NCBI GenBank assembly: GCA_964423645.1
Contig: CAYRFE010000016.1
Span: 19,252 to 83,251 of the forward strand
Direction of reading: 5' to 3'
Source: CAYRFE01 sp964423645 [NCBI: uncultured bacterium]
GTDB lineage: Bacteria > Macinerneyibacteriota > Macinerneyibacteria > Macinerneyibacteriales
Length of the DNA: 64,000 nt
Shown: in pieces, positions 25,411-33,924 of the stretch
How the letters are laid out: each line of letters starts with the position of its first letter
How positions within the stretch are numbered: the stretch's first letter is position 1
Program-made: the position numbers and the translations under genes
Notes under the pieces: generated by a model
The model's database searches: none
What the model saw: only the letters and a program-made list of their open reading frames with translations
What the model was told of the DNA's origin: nothing

Positions 25411-25727
25411 GATAATTCTCCTTTCCTTATAAAAACTATACTTTCACCCAGGTACTACTTGCGGTTCGAGCCTTTTTTATCAAATATACGCACTACATAG
25501 AGCATAGTCGTAACCGGTTACATAATATGACAACTATAACCGTTATTTGTTTCAAAAGTCATACTTAAAACACATGAATTTCGATGTTTGCAAAAATAGT
25601 CAACAAAAGTAATGTGGTGATATATGATCAGATTTATTACGTCAACTGAAAAAAACAATTTAACTATGTATAAATTGAAACAATTTTGATGCAAACGGTA
25701 TCTCGTGTGAAAATAAAGAGAATTCCC

Positions 25728-25889
25728 ATGAAATTATTTATCCTGATTTTGAATTTTGCAAAGATCTCATCTATCTCTAAACAGGGTGAGGAACAAAGCC
25801 AAAAGGCAGTCACCGTGTCGCCCACATACTATTACTCTGAAAACACTCCTTATAACGTAGCGAGCACGCACCGTCATACATGTTCATAA
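25728..25889 (+). CDS. Doubtful small ORF
   Basis: MKLFILILNF starts a frame of 53 codons with an AAAGAGAA site upstream. The first ten residues look like a signal peptide, but the rest is not protein-like to my eye. It runs into the end of the convergent GGDEF gene. It may be a gene remnant. The 25411-25727 stretch is AT-rich with no further gene. Confidence 0.2.
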   Translation: MKLFILILNFAKISSISKQGEEQSQKAVTVSPTYYYSENTPYNVASTHRHTCS

Positions 25890-26720
25890 ATTATCATATT
25901 CTACCTTGTTTTTACCCGTTTTTTTTGCTTTATACATTAACGAATCGCTTCTTTTTAACAATTCCTCCAACTCAACTTCCTTTTTGGTGGTGATAACACC
26001 GATACTGAGCGATGTCGTCCATTGATTATTCTCACATTTCTGCTTAAAATGTTCATTCATACGACATGAAATATCTTCCGCGGTGTTGGGTGAAACATTT
26101 GAAAATAACACACAAAATTCATCCCCCCCTATACGACCACAGATATCACCCGTTCGTGTTGATGATTGAATGACCGAACTTAACTCTTTTAATATTCTGT
26201 CTCCTTCTTTATGCCCTTTTGTATCATTCATTTGTTTAAAATTATCGATATCAATGAATGCGACGCACACCGCTTCGTCTTTTCGATGCAATCGTCTTAA
26301 TTCATGTTGTGCCAGTAAAAAAAAACCTCTTCGGTTGTTGATGCCGGTTAAGTCATCTACAAGAGCAAGTTCTTCTGTTTTAACAAAAATTTTCTTTATA
26401 TATAAAATTAAAGAATACTGCAGGATCATAAATAATGATTTAACGAGTTGATTGACAAAATTCAATGAGGGATTCTCAAAAAACGAATGTATATTTGATG
26501 AGAACCAAAATACTATGGTCAGAACTAAGAAAACAAACCCTTGCGTGTTGCCGATAAAAAATGTCGTAAAAGAAATCAGTAAGATAGAAGGTAATAACAC
26601 ACTCACATCCGATGCGTGCATAACCATCTCATAATAGTAAATGACCCCAAATAAGGTCACAACCACCGACAGAAGAATAAATTTCTGCCAGACACTTGTT
26701 ATAACCGGACCTTTAAACAT
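25884..26720 (-). CDS. Membrane diguanylate cyclase (GGDEF)
   Basis: 278 residues. Five to six hydrophobic segments span residues 1-120, followed by a GGDEF domain: DDLTGINNRRGF, FIDIDNFKQMND, RIGGDEFCVLF and LSIGVIT. The active site GGDEF is intact. An RxxD inhibitory site (RTGD) stands five residues before it, so c-di-GMP product inhibition is likely. It synthesises c-di-GMP from two GTP at the inner membrane. The start has only a weak ribosome site. Confidence 0.9.
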   Translation of the reverse strand: MFKGPVITSVWQKFILLSVVVTLFGVIYYYEMVMHASDVSVLLPSILLISFTTFFIGNTQGFVFLVLTIVFWFSSNIHSFFENPSLNFVNQLVKSLFMILQYSLILYIKKIFVKTEELALVDDLTGINNRRGFFLLAQHELRRLHRKDEAVCVAFIDIDNFKQMNDTKGHKEGDRILKELSSVIQSSTRTGDICGRIGGDEFCVLFSNVSPNTAEDISCRMNEHFKQKCENNQWTTSLSIGVITTKKEVELEELLKRSDSLMYKAKKTGKNKVEYDNL

Positions 26721-26948
26721 ATTTTTTCTTAATCAAATTTCGCACAACTATCAATACCGCCTCCACCCTCCAAAACGACCTCACTGAAAAAATCTGTATC
26801 TCATTTTTTGAATAATCAGCAACAGAGATGTCCTTACTCTATTATTATGCCATTTATATGAGAGTCAAGCATTGTTGCGTGACCATACTGCTCAAAAAAG
26901 CTTTTACTCTCATGAAATCTCTTGAAAATTCAAAATCCGACAGGTACC

Positions 26949-27068
26949 TTTTTAATCTCAATGGGTCAAATTCCCCGAAGCTTGCTACAGCTTTACTATT
27001 ATAGTTTTGTTTTATAAGGGGTGTGGGGACGGCGTAGAGACACGGCATGCCGTGTCTGTAACCGAAAA
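26949..27068 (-). repeat. Interspersed repeat family B, copy 1
   Basis: Read on the minus strand it runs TAATTTTCGGTTACAGACAC, GGCATGCCGTGTCT, CCCCACACCCCTTATAA, AACAAAACTATA and CTTCGGGGAATTTGACCCA, ending TTAAAAAGG. The copy at 59381-59505 follows the same order. Just beyond it at about 27069-27105 is a strong palindrome (CCCCGCCC / GGGCGGGG), and at 27147-27163 CCCCGTAG / CTGCGGGG. The 26721-27459 gap otherwise holds no gene. An apparent 145-codon frame across it is a translation of the repeat. Confidence 0.7.
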
Positions 27069-27371
27069 TTAAGGCCCCGCCCAAACGAAAAGGGCGGGGT
27101 TTGGGGTGGGCAAATAAATATAGTGCTTTTTTAGGGCGATACCCCCGTAGTTTGCTGCGGGGTAGTTCATTCGGACTTATGATACCAACATCATCGCTCA
27201 TCTCAATAAAGTTGTGTCGTATTATCTTATCTATCTCAACCATATGTGACAACAATGATCGTGACGGGCACATTCCTGACACGGTGAGCATAGGATGTTT
27301 TCATACCTGTTGTTGTACATACAAACACTCGCGAGCTGCTTGTGTTATGATTTTTGCAGGATACATTTTAC

Positions 27372-27400
27372 TTGACACATCATGATTTCAGCACTATCTC
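27372..27400 (+). promoter_or_regulatory. Probable promoter of the EamA gene
   Basis: TTGACA and a weak TATCTC are separated by 17 nt, about 60 nt before the ATG. Confidence 0.4.
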
Positions 27401-27459
27401 TTGAGCAGAAGATGTTTCGGTCACCAAAAAAACGTCTTCCTGAAGAGAAAGGATTTTTT

Positions 27460-28365
27460 ATGAGGTTGAAATCATTCTATCTGTATATGGCGGCATTGAT
27501 TCCCATGATCATTTGGGGCTTTTCTTTTGTCGGCATGAAGATCATGTATGAGGTGTACCAGCCTTTTTCGACAGTATTCTTGCGTTTACTCATTTCTTCG
27601 ATCTTACTGTGGATCATTGCTCGAATGATGCGAATCAGTGAAACGATTCAAGCAAAGGATAAAATCCTATTTATATTATTAACTTTTTTTGAACCATTTT
27701 GCTATTTTCTCGGTGAAAGTTACGGGGTTTTATACACCCCTGCAACGCTTGCATCCGTAATCATTGCGACCATCCCGGTATTTACACCGCTCGCGGCATG
27801 GATAGTCTTAAAAGAACGGATCACTTTTCGTGCTATCGCAGGGATTCTCATTTCTTTTATCGGTGTCATTATAATGTCAGTGAACAAAGACCTCTCATTT
27901 TCTGCGCCGCTTAAAGGCATCGCATTACTCTTTTTTGCGGTTTTCAGCGGTATCGGATACGGAATAATTGTACGTAAACTGGCGCACTCATACTCGCCGA
28001 TTACTATTGTAAAAATGCAGAATACTTTTGGAGCGCTCCTTTTTTTACCATTAGTTTTTTTGGTAGAATCGGGGGCTTTTATCACCGTTGTTCCGAGCAC
28101 AAAAATCATTATCACGTTGGTTCTTCTGGCAGTATTTGCCTCCACAATAACATTTATTCTTTTTACGATGGCAGTTCGAGGTCTCGGTATCAGCAAAGCT
28201 AATATTTTCACCAACACAATCCCCGTCTTTACTGCAATTTTTGCATTTATTTTGGTGGGAGAATCTTTCAGTTTTCAAAAAGTGATCGGCATGGTTGTGG
28301 TTATCGGAGGATTATTTTTAGCACAAATAAAAAAACCTGCGCCACTTCCGCAAACCGAAACATAA
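27460..28365 (+). CDS. EamA/DMT family transporter
   Basis: 301 residues with ten hydrophobic segments arranged as two EamA halves. WGFSFVGMKIMYEVYQPF and LGESYGVLYTPATLASVIIATIPVFTPLAAWIVLKERITF lie in the first half, and NTIPVFTAIFAFILVGESFSFQKVIGMVVVIGG in the second. It is an inner-membrane drug/metabolite exporter of unknown substrate. AGAAAGGA precedes the ATG at 27460. An upstream in-frame ATG at 27382 overlaps the promoter. A truncated copy of its start is at 24144. Confidence 0.9.
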   Translation: MRLKSFYLYMAALIPMIIWGFSFVGMKIMYEVYQPFSTVFLRLLISSILLWIIARMMRISETIQAKDKILFILLTFFEPFCYFLGESYGVLYTPATLASVIIATIPVFTPLAAWIVLKERITFRAIAGILISFIGVIIMSVNKDLSFSAPLKGIALLFFAVFSGIGYGIIVRKLAHSYSPITIVKMQNTFGALLFLPLVFLVESGAFITVVPSTKIIITLVLLAVFASTITFILFTMAVRGLGISKANIFTNTIPVFTAIFAFILVGESFSFQKVIGMVVVIGGLFLAQIKKPAPLPQTET

Positions 28366-28492
28366 TCACTGCTTTGGTTGTCTCATATGACACCGAGGCG
28401 ATAATAAGATCGCAATTTATTAAGAACTGTCGTACATTTAAAAACGGAGCATGCATCTTATTTTCAAAAAAAGGTTATTTGTAAAATAATAC

Positions 28493-28520
28493 TTGACCCT
28501 AAGGTTTTTTTGTGTAAGAT
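28493..28520 (+). promoter_or_regulatory. Promoter of the mini-ORF leader / DUF5916 gene
   Basis: TTGACC and TAAGAT are separated by 16 nt. Transcription would start near 28527, just before the first mini-ORF. Confidence 0.55.
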
Positions 28521-28554
28521 ACCGATTCGGATAAAACAATTCAGGAGGTGACGC

Positions 28555-28623
28555 ATGGCCGATAATTCAAATACTCGCAATAAGGTTGTAGCGTTGCCTT
28601 GTAATATCTCGTTCGTTAAATAA
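28555..28623 (+). CDS. Mini-ORF 1, 22 codons, ideal ribosome site
   Basis: AGGAGGTGACGC leads into an ATG, and the peptide begins MADNSNTRNKVVALPCN. The frame ends at TAA 28621. The +1 frame after it continues as a protein-like stretch (FQTTFLREPKDLAETAYAIS, to about 28712), so this may be a frameshifted protein of about 50 residues rather than a leader peptide. No homologue is recognised. Confidence 0.4.
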   Translation: MADNSNTRNKVVALPCNISFVK

Positions 28624-28715
28624 TTTTCAAACGACATTTTTACGGGAACCCAAAGACCTTGCCGAAACAGCGTATGCTATTTCTGTTTGGCAGATAATGA
28701 AAAATAAGTAGGAGA

Positions 28716-28835
28716 GCAATGCGTAACAGTGATAATTAATTACGCATCACGTCAGGCTGCACTGATTTTACAGCGGCACACTAGACGAAGATGCGTGCGT
28801 CTTGCAGTAGTGGCAGCGTTTTACAACGAAGGAGG
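28716..28835 (+). other. Structured leader: hairpins with a 6-codon ORF
   Basis: AGGAGAGCA precedes the ATG at 28719, a 6-codon frame (MRNSDN). The same bases form ATGCGTAA...TTACGCAT (28719-28747). Next, GCTGCACT (from 28756) can pair with AGTGGCAGC (to 28817) around an inner AGACG/CGTCT hairpin. There is no T-run. It could be a regulatory leader RNA or decayed coding sequence. Confidence 0.4.
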
Positions 28836-28841
28836 ATCATC

Positions 28842-28922
28842 ATGGAGATCACAACAACAACGGGTACGCGAAACAGTATTTTGAATGCAACAATTTCAGA
28901 CAGCGAATGTAATTACCAATAA
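28842..28922 (+). CDS. Mini-ORF 2, 26 codons, strong ribosome site
   Basis: AAGGAGGATCATC is followed by an ATG. The peptide begins MEITTTTGTRNSILNATIS and ends at TAA 28920, 14 nt before the DUF5916 start. It may be a leader peptide coupled to the main gene. It has no recognised family. Confidence 0.4.
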   Translation: MEITTTTGTRNSILNATISDSECNYQ

Positions 28923-28936
28923 GAGAGGCGGTTATT

Positions 28937-31087
28937 ATGACTACGATTAAATTTTTTCTATTAATGATGATGTTATTTTTAACGGGGATGATCCGCACTC
29001 AAGCGGCAGAGATCATTTCTGCGCCGATCACCGATACTGAGCCGGTTTGTGACGGTTCGATCTCTGAAGGCGAGTGGCGCAAGGCTTTTGTTTTCACCAA
29101 GTTTTACCAGATCGCGCCGGGATATAATGCCGAGCCGTCTGAAAAGACCGTCATCTATATGATGCATGACGAAAACGCGATCTATGTGGCCGCTCAGTGT
29201 TATGTTGAAAACAAATCGACGATACAGGATTTTCGTTGTCAGCGTGACAATATTTCCGGCACCGACCGCGTGTATCTGTATTTCGATACATTCAATCAAA
29301 TGGATAACGGATACTATTTCGGCACCAATATCAACGGCGAACAGGCCGACGGTATCGTCAACGGCAACGGGTCTGATGCATCGGTGAACATGCCGTTCAA
29401 ATCCGCAGCAGTAAAGACCGATTACGGTTATTCCGTTGAATTTACCATACCATTGAAATCGCTTGCCTATAAAGCCGGCGAAAAGGCGCAATGGGGCGTA
29501 TTCATGAAACGTATCATTGCGGGCAAAGATGAGGAGTCGGCAATTGCGCCGATCAATCGTGCCGCATTGAACTATTTTGAGAATTATGTGACCACGGAAT
29601 TTGAAAAACTTCCGTTCTCGCAGAATCTCACCGTTCTAACATCCGTGATCTCGAACTCATCGATCACCGAAGACAGATTGTCCGAGATAAGCGAACATGA
29701 AACGACCGTGAGCCCGGAACTCACCGTTACGTATGAGCCGTTTTCGGGCGCAACGTTCACGACCACGATCAATCCGGATTTCAGCACGGTCGAGGCAGAT
29801 TCAGTGACCGTCACCGCGAATGCTCGGTATCCGGTGTTTTATTCCGAACGGCGCCCGTTCTTCATTGAGAAGCTGAATCCGTTCAATTCTCAATTCACGC
29901 TATTCCATACACGGCAGATCGTGAATCCGGTATGGGGATCGAAAGTTTCATTGCGATCCGGAAACGTGTCTTTTTTTGCTCTTGCAGCTCAGGACCAAGA
30001 CACTCCCGCCGACCGGTTTTCTGTAGCCGGCGAGGACGGTGATGCTTATTTTGCTTTTTCACATGTCGGGTATCAGATCGGCACCAACGGATCACTGGTG
30101 CGTGCCGCTTTTGCCGGGCGTTCATTTAACGGGTATGACAATCTTCTCGGAAGTATTGATACAACACTTACCTTAAATGAGTCGTTCAAATTTTTAGGAC
30201 AATTTGTGAAATCCAGCGTCGAACTTGATGATACGACAACGCGGTACGGCGAAGGCTATTACTTCAATACCAGTTATGACAACATCAATTGGCATGTGGA
30301 GATCGCAACCCGCGGCATATCGAAGTTTCTTCGTGACGACCTGGGATATATAACGGATACCGATTTCCAGAAATACGCGATCTATGCAAAATACGAGACC
30401 AGGGCACAGACCGATAAAGAGACCGTGCGTTTTTGGCAGACCGATATCAATGTTCAGGCCAAATATAATTACGGCGGCGATCGCCTTATCGGGTGGCATA
30501 TCAATCCGTCAGGCGGTATAAATTTTTCCAATGATATCAGCATTTGGGCCGGACATGAAGAGTATATGGAAAATTACGGCGGCCGCGACAATATGACCCA
30601 ATTTTGGTGGACAAACGTGAATGTCTGGACATCCGATCTTATCGGCGGAGAATTGACCTGCGTAACGGGAACGGGGCTATGGTACGATGAAGCTGCTCCG
30701 TTCACTGCAGATTATTGGCGTAACAATGTGTATGTAGATGCGAAAGTTTTCCGCTGGATGCAGATGTCGGTAAGCGGCAGTTATGAAAAACTTGAGGGCG
30801 CCTATCATGCAACGACCTATGAAGTGCGGACAAAACTGCAATTCCATAAGAACTTCATTTTCAGAACCATTGCGCAATATTGCGACACGACGATCGACCT
30901 GTATGATCTGCGTGAAAAAACCCTGAACCTGTACCCGTTGTTCATCTATCAGCCGAACGTTCATTTTTCCGTTTACGCCGGAATGACCTATGCAGGGGAT
31001 GATATGAAAATCATGGAATATTCTCTTGCTGAGCAAAAGAACAAAGAGTGGTTCTTTAAGATCTCCTATGCAATTGATGTACTGTAA
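28937..31087 (+). CDS. DUF5916 protein with N-terminal CBM9-like domain
   Basis: 716 residues with a signal peptide (MTTIKFFLLMMMLFLTGM...). Residues 30-210 form a carbohydrate-binding family 9-like sandwich (VCDGSISEGEWRKA, HDENAIYVAAQCY, DRVYLYFDTF). The DUF5916 part follows, with its hallmark TINPDFSTVEADS and YPVFYSERRPFFIE, and the remainder looks like many amphipathic strands of an outer-membrane barrel. It probably sits at the cell surface and handles carbohydrate or another polymer; the reaction is unknown. It is preceded by a mini-ORF leader and followed by a clear terminator. Its codon use looks richer in G+C than its neighbours. Confidence 0.88.
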   Translation: MTTIKFFLLMMMLFLTGMIRTQAAEIISAPITDTEPVCDGSISEGEWRKAFVFTKFYQIAPGYNAEPSEKTVIYMMHDENAIYVAAQCYVENKSTIQDFRCQRDNISGTDRVYLYFDTFNQMDNGYYFGTNINGEQADGIVNGNGSDASVNMPFKSAAVKTDYGYSVEFTIPLKSLAYKAGEKAQWGVFMKRIIAGKDEESAIAPINRAALNYFENYVTTEFEKLPFSQNLTVLTSVISNSSITEDRLSEISEHETTVSPELTVTYEPFSGATFTTTINPDFSTVEADSVTVTANARYPVFYSERRPFFIEKLNPFNSQFTLFHTRQIVNPVWGSKVSLRSGNVSFFALAAQDQDTPADRFSVAGEDGDAYFAFSHVGYQIGTNGSLVRAAFAGRSFNGYDNLLGSIDTTLTLNESFKFLGQFVKSSVELDDTTTRYGEGYYFNTSYDNINWHVEIATRGISKFLRDDLGYITDTDFQKYAIYAKYETRAQTDKETVRFWQTDINVQAKYNYGGDRLIGWHINPSGGINFSNDISIWAGHEEYMENYGGRDNMTQFWWTNVNVWTSDLIGGELTCVTGTGLWYDEAAPFTADYWRNNVYVDAKVFRWMQMSVSGSYEKLEGAYHATTYEVRTKLQFHKNFIFRTIAQYCDTTIDLYDLREKTLNLYPLFIYQPNVHFSVYAGMTYAGDDMKIMEYSLAEQKNKEWFFKISYAIDVL

Positions 31088-31106
31088 ACCATCATGAGCG
31101 GAAATA

Positions 31107-31138
31107 ACAGGCAGAAACATTTCTGCCTGTTTCTTTTT
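31107..31138 (+). terminator. Rho-independent terminator
   Basis: The ACAGGCAGAAA / TTTCTGCCTGT stem is followed by TTCTTTTT, 20 nt after the DUF5916 stop. Confidence 0.9.
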
Positions 31139-31149
31139 CGAAATTCACC

Positions 31150-31178
31150 TTGAATACATGCGAGCAACCGTGTAAAAT
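31150..31178 (+). promoter_or_regulatory. Promoter of the GT32-like gene
   Basis: TTGAAT and TAAAAT are separated by 17 nt, 39 nt before the ATG. Confidence 0.65.
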
Positions 31179-31216
31179 ATCGGTAACGGAATCTGAAAAA
31201 AGTGTACGGAGGCAAT

Positions 31217-31990
31217 ATGATCCCTAAAACAATTCATTACTCGTGGATCAGCGATGACCCGTTTCCGCCATTGATCAAGCGGTGTCTTGCAAGTTGGAAA
31301 AAACATGCCCCCGATTATGAGATCATACGTTGGGATAAAGATCGTTTTGATATTAATTCACTGCGTTTTACACAACAAGCTTTTGAACATAAAAAGTGGG
31401 CATTCATATCTGATGTCCAACGACTGTATGCACTTTACGAATACGGGGGTATTTATCTTGATTCTGATGTCGAATTGGTAAGACCGCTTGATGATCTTCT
31501 TGATAACACCGCATTTCTTGGATTTCAGAACCCCGAATTGTTGGAAATGTGGGTTCTTGGATTTGAAAAGGGGCATCCGTGGATAAAACGTTTACTCGAC
31601 TATTACATCGATCGGCCGTTTATAATGGACGACGGCGCTATGGACTTAAAACCAAACACATTAATTGCTACGGAGATATCGACTGCAGAATTTGGGCTTC
31701 GTCTGGGGGATGCGCATCAATATATTGCACAAGATGTTCGTATTTTTCCGCAAAAATATTTTTCTCCGCCGATACTCCTTCCGGGAAAATTAAGCATTTC
31801 CAATGAATCTTACGCGATTCACCATTTTACCGGTGCTTGGAAATCTGAAGACCTTCAAAAGAAAGAACGCCGTAATAAAATAATAAACAACGGTAAAAAT
31901 CTGATTCGATTTGTCATCGGCAATAAAACGACCGAACATCTTAAAAATCTTTTTGGACGTCAAAATGCGCCTGATGAAAAAAACCTCTGA
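31217..31990 (+). CDS. Glycosyltransferase, GT32/capsular-sugar type
   Basis: 257 residues. IPKTIHYSWIS at the N-terminus, SDVQRLYALYEYGGIYLDSDV with the DxD sugar-nucleotide motif, and a C-terminal YAIHHFTGAWK are the usual landmarks of the 'DXD sugar-binding' family (Och1/GT32-like). Cytoplasmic transfer of a hexose to an envelope polysaccharide is likely. A GGAGG site places the start at 31217, not at 31202. No membrane helix is present. Confidence 0.9.
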   Translation: MIPKTIHYSWISDDPFPPLIKRCLASWKKHAPDYEIIRWDKDRFDINSLRFTQQAFEHKKWAFISDVQRLYALYEYGGIYLDSDVELVRPLDDLLDNTAFLGFQNPELLEMWVLGFEKGHPWIKRLLDYYIDRPFIMDDGAMDLKPNTLIATEISTAEFGLRLGDAHQYIAQDVRIFPQKYFSPPILLPGKLSISNESYAIHHFTGAWKSEDLQKKERRNKIINNGKNLIRFVIGNKTTEHLKNLFGRQNAPDEKNL

Positions 31991-32345
31991 AAAAATGTCA
32001 AAATATCTTGATTTCGGTTATTTCCGAAACAGGGAAGTAGATGCCGTAGCAGAGGGATTGCCTGCCTGATATTACCAAAACAAATTGCCTTCATAGGTAA
32101 AGGCTAATTATTTCTTCGCAAGTATGAACACAATTGTCAAAAAAGTGATCATTTTTCATAGACCTCAATAGAGACCTTTAAAACAAATGATCTCGTAACC
32201 GCACGTACATGACACAAATATTGCATGACGGCCATGAATGATTGTCGTGGTTATATGCATATCATTTTTTCATTTATTCACTATTCCGCTTATTTACCAT
32301 GATTTTATCTTGCATAAGAAAGCAAATAGGAGTAAAACTATCTAC

Positions 32346-32936
32346 ATGCGAGGGTATTATCTCTTAATATTGACATTTTTGGCAATCTTCACGCTGAACA
32401 GCGCTCCGGTGTTACTACCGGTAACACCAATTATTCAAAAAAAAGATTTTTGCGGAGAAGCATCTGTTGCCATGATCCTTACGTTATACGGAAAGCCCGT
32501 TTCACAAGACTATGTACATGACTCCCTGTTTGGGCTTTCACATACGCAACGTGGTGCGTATAGCACAGAAATGGTGAGCTCCTTACGACGTGCCGGCTAC
32601 TCGATCGTAACCGAATCGCACTATCCACTCAACACGAGAGAGTATCTCCCTGAAGCAACACGAACTCGATTGATACAATTATTTAAAAAATCAATTGATG
32701 AAGCTCAGCCCGTAATATACGGGTGGTATCCGCAAAGAGAGATAATTACCACATTTTATGGCCATTTTAGCGTAATTGTGGGTTATGATGAATCAGGATT
32801 TTACATTATTGATCCCCGTATCGAACACATTATCTTTTACACCTATGAGGATTTTTCTCGCTACCTGTTATTACCCACTCTTGATTTTAAACAATGGGGT
32901 TACTTTTTTCTCATTCTCGGTAGGGATAAATCATGA
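32346..32936 (+). CDS. Secreted C39-like cysteine peptidase
   Basis: 196 residues with a signal peptide (MRGYYLLILTFLAIFTLNSA). The papain-like residues are Cys36 in KKDFCGEASVAMIL, His140 in YGHFSVIVGYD, and Asp156 in YIIDP, in the order of Peptidase_C39_2 proteins. It is probably a periplasmic peptidase or a binding fold of that type. A more upstream ATG (32238) exists but hides the signal peptide. The stop overlaps the next gene by 4 nt (ATGA). The 31991-32345 gap before it shows nothing I can support. Confidence 0.8.
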   Translation: MRGYYLLILTFLAIFTLNSAPVLLPVTPIIQKKDFCGEASVAMILTLYGKPVSQDYVHDSLFGLSHTQRGAYSTEMVSSLRRAGYSIVTESHYPLNTREYLPEATRTRLIQLFKKSIDEAQPVIYGWYPQREIITTFYGHFSVIVGYDESGFYIIDPRIEHIIFYTYEDFSRYLLLPTLDFKQWGYFFLILGRDKS

Positions 32937-33850
32937 TTATTTTTATTTTTGTAGATGGAATAGGGATAGGTCGAAGAGAAACCTCAAATCCGTTCTATGT
33001 CGGTCATTTCCCTTACTTTGAAGATCTATTTTCTGATCATACGACCTATCTGGATCCTCGAATGGGAGTTCCGGGGTTACCGCAGAGTGCGACAGGACAA
33101 ACGGCGTTATTCACCGGATTCAATGCCGCAAAAATATACGGCGGGCATAAAGAGGGATTTCCCGGTATTACGTTAAAAAATCTTTTAAAAGAAGATTCAT
33201 TGTTTAAAAAAGTTCAACAATTCGGTTACATCCCGACGTTTGCAAACGCATATTTAGTGAGTGATCCCGAAGCATTATTATCCGGTCATTATATTTCAGT
33301 CACGACATATATGACCCTCACAAGCGTTGGAACAGTACGTACCCTTACCGATCTTAATAAAAACAATGCGGTTTTTCAAGACATAACGAACGAAATGCTT
33401 CTGGAAGGTACATTTCTACCGCGATATGAACGATTCTTCCCCGAGATCAATACAATCGTTGAAGGAGACGCCTTTAAAAAAGTCTCCCTTCGAACACCAG
33501 AAGAAGCCGCCCATGCACTTTTATCAATAGCACATGAGAATGATGTAGTATTATTTGAATATTTTCAAACCGATGATGCGGGACACAAACAAGATATGGA
33601 TAGAGCACTTGAAGTCCTCTCGACGTTGGAACGTTTTGTAAAAGCAATCTTTACCTCTGTAAATCCGTATAAAACAACCTGTATTCTCACCTCTGATCAC
33701 GGCAATATTGAAGACTTGTCGGTCGGAACACACACCGAAAACAAAGTACCCTTCATTGTACTCGGTAAAGGTAAAAAATATCTCCGCAACATAACACATA
33801 TTTATGATGTGACACCGGCAATTGTAGAGAACATTCATTTTATTCTGTAA
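32933..33850 (+). CDS. Alkaline-phosphatase-superfamily metalloenzyme
   Basis: 305 residues. The metal-site pattern is FVDGIGIG (Asp8), PQSATGQTALFTG (Thr nucleophile region), FQTDDAGHKQDMDRAL, LTSDHGNIEDLS and GTHTENKVPFIV. This is the order of the phosphoglycerate mutase/phosphopentomutase 'metalloenzyme' family. No signal peptide is seen. The substrate is a phosphate or sulfate ester of unknown identity. It is translationally coupled to the upstream C39-like gene by a 4-nt overlap, which is an odd pairing. Confidence 0.85.
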   Translation: MIIFIFVDGIGIGRRETSNPFYVGHFPYFEDLFSDHTTYLDPRMGVPGLPQSATGQTALFTGFNAAKIYGGHKEGFPGITLKNLLKEDSLFKKVQQFGYIPTFANAYLVSDPEALLSGHYISVTTYMTLTSVGTVRTLTDLNKNNAVFQDITNEMLLEGTFLPRYERFFPEINTIVEGDAFKKVSLRTPEEAAHALLSIAHENDVVLFEYFQTDDAGHKQDMDRALEVLSTLERFVKAIFTSVNPYKTTCILTSDHGNIEDLSVGTHTENKVPFIVLGKGKKYLRNITHIYDVTPAIVENIHFIL

Positions 33851-33869
33851 GCACATTATTCGATTTTTG

Positions 33870-33897
33870 TTGCGAAAGTGAAATATTCTGATATCAT
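33870..33897 (+). promoter_or_regulatory. Promoter of the MATE gene
   Basis: TTGCGA and TATCAT are separated by 16 nt, 27 nt upstream of the start codon. Confidence 0.5.
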
Positions 33898-33924
33898 TCG
33901 GTTCAAGAAACAAAGGACATACAC

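Noticed and set aside
26854-27291. 145-codon minus-strand frame
   Set aside because: It is a translation of repeat family B and the GC-rich palindromes beside it. There is no ribosome site and no protein-like core.
31995-32069. Short frame MSKYLDFGYFRNREVDAVAE in the gap after the GT32-like gene
   Set aside because: The residues look protein-like, but there is no ribosome site or promoter and only 24 codons. It may be a remnant but cannot be supported.
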